This document shows positions 14,289 to 18,964 of a stretch of DNA of 18,964 nt, piece by piece. Origin of the DNA: Gemmiger_A avium (GTDB taxonomy: Bacteria; Bacillota; Clostridia; Oscillospirales; Ruminococcaceae). Under the pieces are notes generated by a model, which saw nothing but the letters and a program-made list of their open reading frames with translations, had not been told where the DNA came from and searched no databases. Each line of letters opens with the position of its first letter. The first letter of the stretch is position 1. The DNA is taken from NCBI GenBank assembly GCA_019114585.1, contig DXFE01000021.1, positions 1 through 18,964 on the forward strand. Direction: 5' to 3'. Position numbers and translations under genes: made by a program.

Positions 14289-16115
14289 TCAGTTGTTCTT
14301 TTTACCCTTCAGCTGCTTCATGCGCAGGTCGTGGTTCAGGATCCGCTTGCGGATACGCAGGCTTTCCGGGGTGACCTCCAGCAGCTCGTCCGGCGCCAGG
14401 AACTCCAGGCAGCCTTCCAGGCTGAACTTGCTCACCGGCACCAGACGCAGCGCGTCGTCGGAACCGGAAGCGCGGGTGTTGGTCAGGTGCTTGGTCTTGC
14501 ACACGTTCACGCTGATGTCCTCGCCGGTGGGGGTGTAGCCGATGACCATGCCCTCGTACACCTTCTCGCCGGGGGTCACGATCAGGGTACCGCGGCCCTG
14601 GGCGTTGAACAGACCGTAGGTCACGGCCTCGCCGGTCTCAAAGCTCACCAGGCTGCCGGTGTTGCGGCAGGTAATCTCGCCCTGCCACTCCTCGTAGCCG
14701 TCAAAGATGGTGTTCAGGATACCCTCGCCGTGGGTGTCGGTCAGGAACTGGCTGCGGTAACCGAACAGGCCGCGGCTGGGCATACGGAACTCCAGACGCA
14801 CACGGCTGCCGATCGGCTCCATCTGCTGCAGAATACCCTTGCGGGCGCCCAGCGCGGTCATTACAGCGCCCTGGTACTCGGTCGGGGTGTCGATGACCAC
14901 CCGCTCCATGGGCTCCATGGTCTTGCCGTCCTCCACGTGGGTCAGAACCTTCGGGGGGCTCACCTGCAGCTCATAGCCTTCACGGCGCATGGTCTCGATC
15001 AGGATGGACAGGTGCATCTCACCACGGCCCATCACACGGAACGAATCGCTGGTGGCGGAATCCTCCACCCGCAGCGCCACGTCCTTCAGCAGCTCCTTGT
15101 GCAGACGGTCGCGGATCTGGCGGCTGGTCACGTACTTGCCTTCCCGGCCGGCAAAGGGGCTGTCGTTGACCGCAAAGGTCATCTCCACGGTGGGATCGTT
15201 GATCTTCACAAAGGGCAGCGGCTCCACGTTGGCCGGGTCGCACAGGGTGTTGCCGATGGTCACATCGGGCAGACCGCTGAACGCCACGATATCGCCGGCC
15301 TCGGCGCTCTCGATGGGCTCACGGCCGTTGGCTTTGAAATCGTACAGCTTGGTGATGCGGCCTTTGAAGCTCACATCCTGGTTGTGCCAGTCGCACACCT
15401 GCACGTCCTGACCAACCTTCAGCCGGCCGTTCTGGATGCGGCCGATGCCGATACGGCCCACGAAATCGTTGTAGTCCACGCTGGAGCACAGCATGGAGAA
15501 CGGAGCCTCCGGATCGCCTTCCGGGCACTTGACGTACTCCAGAATGGTGTCAAACAGGGGCTTCAGGTCGGTGCCGGGGGCGTCCGGGCTGTAGCTGGCG
15601 GTGCCGGCGCGGCCGGAGCAGAACACCATCGGGCTGTCCAGCTGCTCGTCGGTGGCGCCCAGGTCCATCAGAAGCAGCAGCACCTCGTCGATAACTTCCT
15701 TGATGCGGGCGTCCGGCCGGTCGATCTTGTTCACGGCGATCACCAGGCTCAGGTTCTGCTGCAGGGCTTTCTGCAGCACGAAACGGGTCTGGGGCATGCA
15801 GCCTTCCGCCGCGTCCACCAGCAGCAGCACGCCGTTTACCATCTTCAGCACGCGCTCCACCTCGCCGCCGAAGTCGGCGTGGCCCGGGGTGTCCACGATG
15901 TTGATCTTTACGCCGTTGTACACGGTAGAGCAGTTCTTGGCCAGAATGGTGATGCCGCGCTCCCGCTCGATGTCGCCGGAGTCCATCACGCGCTCCGCCA
16001 CCTGCTGGTTGTCACGGAAAGCGCCGCTCTGCTTGAGCATCTGGTCCACCAGGGTGGTCTTGCCGTGGTCAACGTGGGCGATGATCGCAATATTGCGCAG
16101 GTCTTTGCGTTCCAT
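14289..16115 (-). CDS. typA: Translational GTPase TypA/BipA
   Basis: 608 residues, the normal family length. A ribosome-associated GTPase that helps 50S assembly and stress growth. G-domain motifs: AHVDHGKTT (13-21), RGITI (53-57), DTPGH (75-79), NKID (129-132) and SGRAG (about 167-171). Domain II and the EF-G-like domains III/V follow, with GRGEMHLSILIETMRREG in the V-like region. The C-terminal BipA-specific domain includes PSRGLFGYRSQFLTDTHGEG and the lysine-rich end RMKQLKGKKNN. AGGAAGG lies about 10 bases upstream of the ATG at 16115. Divergent from spoIIE. Confidence 0.97.
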   Translation of the reverse strand: MERKDLRNIAIIAHVDHGKTTLVDQMLKQSGAFRDNQQVAERVMDSGDIERERGITILAKNCSTVYNGVKINIVDTPGHADFGGEVERVLKMVNGVLLLVDAAEGCMPQTRFVLQKALQQNLSLVIAVNKIDRPDARIKEVIDEVLLLLMDLGATDEQLDSPMVFCSGRAGTASYSPDAPGTDLKPLFDTILEYVKCPEGDPEAPFSMLCSSVDYNDFVGRIGIGRIQNGRLKVGQDVQVCDWHNQDVSFKGRITKLYDFKANGREPIESAEAGDIVAFSGLPDVTIGNTLCDPANVEPLPFVKINDPTVEMTFAVNDSPFAGREGKYVTSRQIRDRLHKELLKDVALRVEDSATSDSFRVMGRGEMHLSILIETMRREGYELQVSPPKVLTHVEDGKTMEPMERVVIDTPTEYQGAVMTALGARKGILQQMEPIGSRVRLEFRMPSRGLFGYRSQFLTDTHGEGILNTIFDGYEEWQGEITCRNTGSLVSFETGEAVTYGLFNAQGRGTLIVTPGEKVYEGMVIGYTPTGEDISVNVCKTKHLTNTRASGSDDALRLVPVSKFSLEGCLEFLAPDELLEVTPESLRIRKRILNHDLRMKQLKGKKNN

Positions 16116-16174
16116 ACCTGTATTTCCTTCCTCTATTCTTTAATTTACACATAGTTTGCCATCGTAACGTTCTA

Positions 16175-16203
16175 ATACTACGGCACTGCCCGGCCTTTGT
16201 CAA
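16175..16203 (-). promoter_or_regulatory. Sigma-A promoter for typA
   Basis: On the minus strand TTGACA (16198-16203), 17 bases, TAGTAT (16175-16180), with a leader of about 55 bases. On the plus strand the -35 overlaps TTTGTCAAGAA (16196-16206), which resembles a Spo0A box. Confidence 0.75.
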
Positions 16204-16302
16204 GAAATCGGGAAAAACTTTTCGCGGCGCGCCAAAATCCGCCCGGCCTGCCGCCGCTTTTTTGTGAAAACACGCGCGGCGCTTTTGGGCCAAAGCTGCC
16301 GG

Positions 16303-16366
16303 TTTGCCGCAGTTTCGGGCGGTTCTGCGCTCTGCGGCAAAAACCGCCGCACGCCCCTTGTATACT
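16303..16366 (+). promoter_or_regulatory. Candidate spoIIE control region
   Basis: TATACT at 16361-16366 is a plausible -10, 61 bases before the spoIIE start, but there is no good -35 at 17 bases. Upstream is an inverted repeat, TTTGCCGCAG (16303-16312) with CTGCGGCAAA (16332-16341), whose second half covers the -35 region; TGCGGCAA recurs at 16369-16376. The half-sites are a weak match (7 of 9) to the Spo0A box. The rest of 16116-16426 shows no further feature that I can support. Confidence 0.35.
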
Positions 16367-16426
16367 TATGCGGCAAGGCGGTGGATGATGCCGCCCAAAG
16401 CGTACAGCGGGGAGGAGATTGAACCT

Positions 16427-18685
16427 ATGCAAAAAATCGGCGGAATGGTACGGGTCCAGCTGCGGCGAGCCGTGCCGGTGCTCTGGCGGCTGGCGGCGGC
16501 GCCGGGCGGCTTTGTGCTGGCGGGGGCAAGCGTGTTCGGGGCGGTGCACCCGCTGGGCCTGGCGCTGGTGTTGGGGGCACGGGGCGGCACGGCCCTGCTG
16601 GCAAGCGCCGGGGCGGCGCTGGGCTGCGTGTTCCTGCTGCCCGCTGCCGACGCGGCCCGGTACCTGGGCGCGCTGGCGGCCGCGGCGGCCGGGCGGCTGC
16701 TGGTGCGCCGCCCCTCGGCTTTCTGGCCTGCCGCGTCGGCGGGGTGCGGCACCCTGCTGCTGATCCAGACCCTGCTGGCGGCGGGCGGCGTGGGCGGCGC
16801 GGCGGACTGGGCCGCCGCCGTGGGGGACTGTGCGCTGGCAGTGGCGTTCGGCTGGGCCATGCGCCGGGGCGCGGCCTCTGATCCGTCCAGCCTGCTGCCC
16901 TGGGCCGCGGCGGGGCTGATTGGGCTGGAACAGTTTTCCTCCGGGCTGTTTCAGCCGGCGGCGCTGGCTTTCTGTCTGCTGGGCCTGATCCCGGCCAGCC
17001 GGGGCCGGGTGCGGGATGCCGCGGTGCTCTGCGTGGTGGGCGGCGCGGCCCTGAGCGCGGCGGGCAGTCCGCTGGCCTTTGGGCTGATGGGCCCGGCGGC
17101 GGGGTGCCTGGCCGCGGCGGTGTTTGCCCCGGGGGAGACGGCGGGCTGCGCGGCGCTGTTCTTTGCCGGGGCCTTGACCGGGGTGCTGGCGGCCCCCACC
17201 CTGGGGCAGGCGGCCCAGCTCACCGCCTGCGCGGGCATCGCCTGCGTGGGGTTCTTCCTGCTGCCCCGGCGGCTGCGGGAGGCCTTTCCCGGCACGGCGG
17301 CCCCGGCGGCGGTGGAGGGCAGCCGCCCGGTGCTGGCCGGAGCGGGGGCCCGGCTGGTGCGGGTGGCGGATACGCTGGAAGAGGTGGCCGACATTGTGAA
17401 CCAGGTCTGCGAGAAGCTGCCCAAAAAAGGGGAGAGCTACAACTGGGTGGTGGATCACGTGGCGGAGGAACTCTGCCGCAGCTGCGCCAACCGGGAGGTG
17501 TGCTGGGTGGCGGGATACAGCACCACCATGGACGGGTTCTATCAGCTGAAACCGGTGCTGGAGCGGCAGGGCCGGGCGGCGGTGGAGCAGCTGCCCGGGC
17601 AGTTCTGCCGGTGCGTGCATCCGGTGGAACTGTGCGGCGCCACCAGCCGGGCCTATGCCCTCTACCGCAGCCGCCGGGAAGCCCGGGTACAGGCGGGGAC
17701 GATGCGGGCGGCCCTCACCGAGCAGTACGGCGCCATGGCCGACGCGCTGGCCCGGATCGCGGACGAGCTGAACCAGGGGCTTTCCACCGATGAGGGCAAA
17801 AGCCAGCGGGTGGCGGGCTGGTTTGCCTCCTGGGGGCTGGAGCCGCTGGAATGTGCGGTGCAGCTGGATCTGGCGGGCCGGATGCAGGTGACGGTCACCG
17901 TCTCCCGCACCGCCTTTACCGCCGCCGAGCAGCGGGAGATCGCCGCCGAAACCGGACACATCTGCCGCCGGACGCTGGGCGCGCCGGAGATCGTGCACCG
18001 GCGCACCCTCACCACCCTGACGCTGCGGGAACAGCCGGTCTACGCGCCCCGGTTCGCGCTGGCGGGCCGGGCCGCCCGGGACGGGGTCAGCGGAGACGCG
18101 GCGGATCAGTTCTGTGACGCCTTCGGCTGTGCCCATATGCTGCTCTGTGACGGGATGGGCACCGGCCGTCCGGCGGCGGTGGACGGCAATCTGGCCGCCC
18201 GGCTTACCGGTCAGCTGGTGCGGGCGGGTTTTGGGGGCGAAGCCGCCGCCCGGCTGGTGAACGTGGCGCTTTCCCTCAAGAGCGAGGAGGAGAGCGGCGC
18301 TACGCTGGACCTGCTCACGGTGGACCTGTATACCGGCAAGGGGACGATCTTCAAGGCGGGGGCCGCGCCGGGCTTTATGGTGCGGCAGGGCAAGGCCGGG
18401 GTGCTGGACGGCCCCAGCCTGCCGGTGGGTATTCTGGACAAGGTGGTCAGCCGCCGCCAGCCGGTTACCCTGACCGAGGGGGACTTGGCGGTGCTGCTCA
18501 GCGACGGGGCCCTGGCCGACGGCCCCGCCTGGGTGACCCAGCAGCTGGAACTCTGCGCCGCGGTGGGCAACACCCCCCAGGAGATAGCGGACATCCTGGC
18601 CGAGATGGCTGCGGCCCGCCAGAAACCGGGGGTGCCGCCCGACGACATCACGGTCGTGGTCATGCAGCTGGAGAAGGCGGTGTAA
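16427..18685 (+). CDS. spoIIE: Stage II sporulation protein E (PP2C-type phosphatase)
   Basis: 752 residues (B. subtilis SpoIIE is about 827). It dephosphorylates the anti-anti-sigma factor SpoIIAA to release sigma-F in the forespore and is linked to asymmetric division. The N-terminal part (about 10-290) is a run of about ten Ala/Gly/Leu-rich membrane helices. A central cytoplasmic region (about 300-520) contains paired cysteines (LCRSCANREVCW). The PP2C domain (about 530-752) has GVSGD, CDGMGTG (D575), LDLLTVDLYTG, LLSDG (D693) and PPDDITVVV (D739, D740), so the metal ligands are intact. The ATG at 16427 is chosen because GGGGAGGAG lies at 16409-16417. The last 17 codons lie in the 107-bp direct repeat. 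Confidence 0.96.
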   Translation: MQKIGGMVRVQLRRAVPVLWRLAAAPGGFVLAGASVFGAVHPLGLALVLGARGGTALLASAGAALGCVFLLPAADAARYLGALAAAAAGRLLVRRPSAFWPAASAGCGTLLLIQTLLAAGGVGGAADWAAAVGDCALAVAFGWAMRRGAASDPSSLLPWAAAGLIGLEQFSSGLFQPAALAFCLLGLIPASRGRVRDAAVLCVVGGAALSAAGSPLAFGLMGPAAGCLAAAVFAPGETAGCAALFFAGALTGVLAAPTLGQAAQLTACAGIACVGFFLLPRRLREAFPGTAAPAAVEGSRPVLAGAGARLVRVADTLEEVADIVNQVCEKLPKKGESYNWVVDHVAEELCRSCANREVCWVAGYSTTMDGFYQLKPVLERQGRAAVEQLPGQFCRCVHPVELCGATSRAYALYRSRREARVQAGTMRAALTEQYGAMADALARIADELNQGLSTDEGKSQRVAGWFASWGLEPLECAVQLDLAGRMQVTVTVSRTAFTAAEQREIAAETGHICRRTLGAPEIVHRRTLTTLTLREQPVYAPRFALAGRAARDGVSGDAADQFCDAFGCAHMLLCDGMGTGRPAAVDGNLAARLTGQLVRAGFGGEAAARLVNVALSLKSEEESGATLDLLTVDLYTGKGTIFKAGAAPGFMVRQGKAGVLDGPSLPVGILDKVVSRRQPVTLTEGDLAVLLSDGALADGPAWVTQQLELCAAVGNTPQEIADILAEMAAARQKPGVPPDDITVVVMQLEKAV

Positions 18686-18750
18686 AACAGGCTGTGCGTT
18701 TCGGGCCGCTCCCGGATACTACGGGCGTGGGATGAATGGCCTCCGGCCAC

Positions 18751-18841
18751 CCCGGGCGTTGCCCGGGCCCCCACTGCCCTGCGTATCCGTCCGCTATGTA
18801 AGCGGACATCTGCGGATGCGGCAGCCTTTAAGAAAGGCTGC
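18751..18841 (+). other. Structured spacer between the two repeat copies
   Basis: Three hairpins: CCCGGGC/GCCCGGG (18751-18757, 18761-18767); GTCCGCT/AGCGGAC (18789-18795, 18801-18807), which can extend through ATCC (18785-18788) with GGAT (18814-18817); and a perfect 9-bp stem (18821-18829 with 18833-18841) followed by CTTATCT, a weak terminator for spoIIE. I found no gene in 18686-18857. Confidence 0.5.
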
Positions 18842-18856
18842 CTTATCTCGCAGCTG

Positions 18857-18910
18857 TTGCCGCCCGACGACATCACGGTCGTGGTCATGCAGCTGGAGAA
18901 GGCGGTGTAA
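18857..18910 (+). pseudogene. Duplicated 3' end of spoIIE
   Basis: Repeats the last spoIIE codons (PPDDITVVV to the end and TAA at 18908-18910) without a start or the rest of the phosphatase domain. It lies in the same frame as spoIIE and there is no stop between the two TAA codons, so only the first stop separates it from the full gene. Not expected to be translated by itself. Confidence 0.6.
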
Positions 18911-18964
18911 AACAGGCTGTGCGTTTCGGGCCGCTCCCGGATACTACGGGCGTGGGATGAATGG

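Larger units (their letters stand above)
18633..18964 (+). repeat. 225-bp tandem duplication including the end of spoIIE
   Basis: 18633-18739 is identical over 107 bases to 18858-18964, where the window ends. The period of 225 is a multiple of three. Copy 1 contains the last 17 spoIIE codons, the stop, and 54 bases beyond it; copy 2 repeats all of this. It is either a genuine tandem duplication or an assembly artefact at a contig edge. Confidence 0.85.

Noticed and set aside
18740..18857. Possible tRNA or structured ncRNA between the repeat copies
   Set aside because: Hairpins are present, but there is no cloverleaf, no TTCGA arm and no recognisable RNA family.

Overview
The window reads as a GC-rich (roughly 60-65 % by eye), Gram-positive, spore-forming anaerobe, most likely a gut Clostridia member of the Oscillospirales/Ruminococcaceae type. 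The signs are a SpoIIE phosphatase, a type III glutamine synthetase, a UPF0340/YwlG protein, sigma-A promoters, strong GGAGG-type ribosome binding sites, and a lipoprotein reductase with covalent-FMN domains typical of gut Firmicutes. Taxonomy is inference; no rRNA is present.

Layout. 1-131 (+): C-terminal tail of a gene, probably a GH112 galactosyl-hexosamine phosphorylase, closed by a terminator. 297-2305 (+): a Na+/phosphate cotransporter with a C-terminal PhoU-like region, preceded by an 11-bp-period repeat that resembles a PhoP box and an extended -10 promoter. 2318-5105: a divergent two-component pair (7TM histidine kinase on -, OmpR-type regulator on +). 5174-7630 (+): a large extracytosolic FAD/FMN lipoprotein reductase. 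Two inverted copies of a TTAAG-N6-TTAAG motif flank the intergenic region between regulator and reductase, so the regulator probably controls the reductase. 7769-11170 (-): rlmI-type rRNA methyltransferase followed by type III glutamine synthetase, each with its own promoter. 11302-13260 (+): a compact operon of CYTH-domain protein, a 53-residue membrane protein, YwlG and the PLP-homeostasis protein YggS/YlmE. 13258-13464: a structured inverted-repeat element of five successive hairpins between convergent genes. 13462-14217 (-): a DUF1624-type membrane acyltransferase-like protein. 14289-16115 (-): TypA/BipA GTPase. 16427-18685 (+): SpoIIE, divergent from typA. 18633-18964: a 225-bp in-frame tandem duplication that begins in the last codons of spoIIE and runs off the window.

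How it fits together. Most of the window is housekeeping (translation factor, rRNA methylation, nitrogen assimilation, PLP homeostasis, sporulation). The most distinctive parts are (a) the sensor / regulator / surface flavin reductase module, a candidate substrate-induced extracytosolic respiration system whose acceptor cannot be read from sequence, and (b) the nested hairpin element at 13258-13464, whose two arms differ by changes that keep base pairing.
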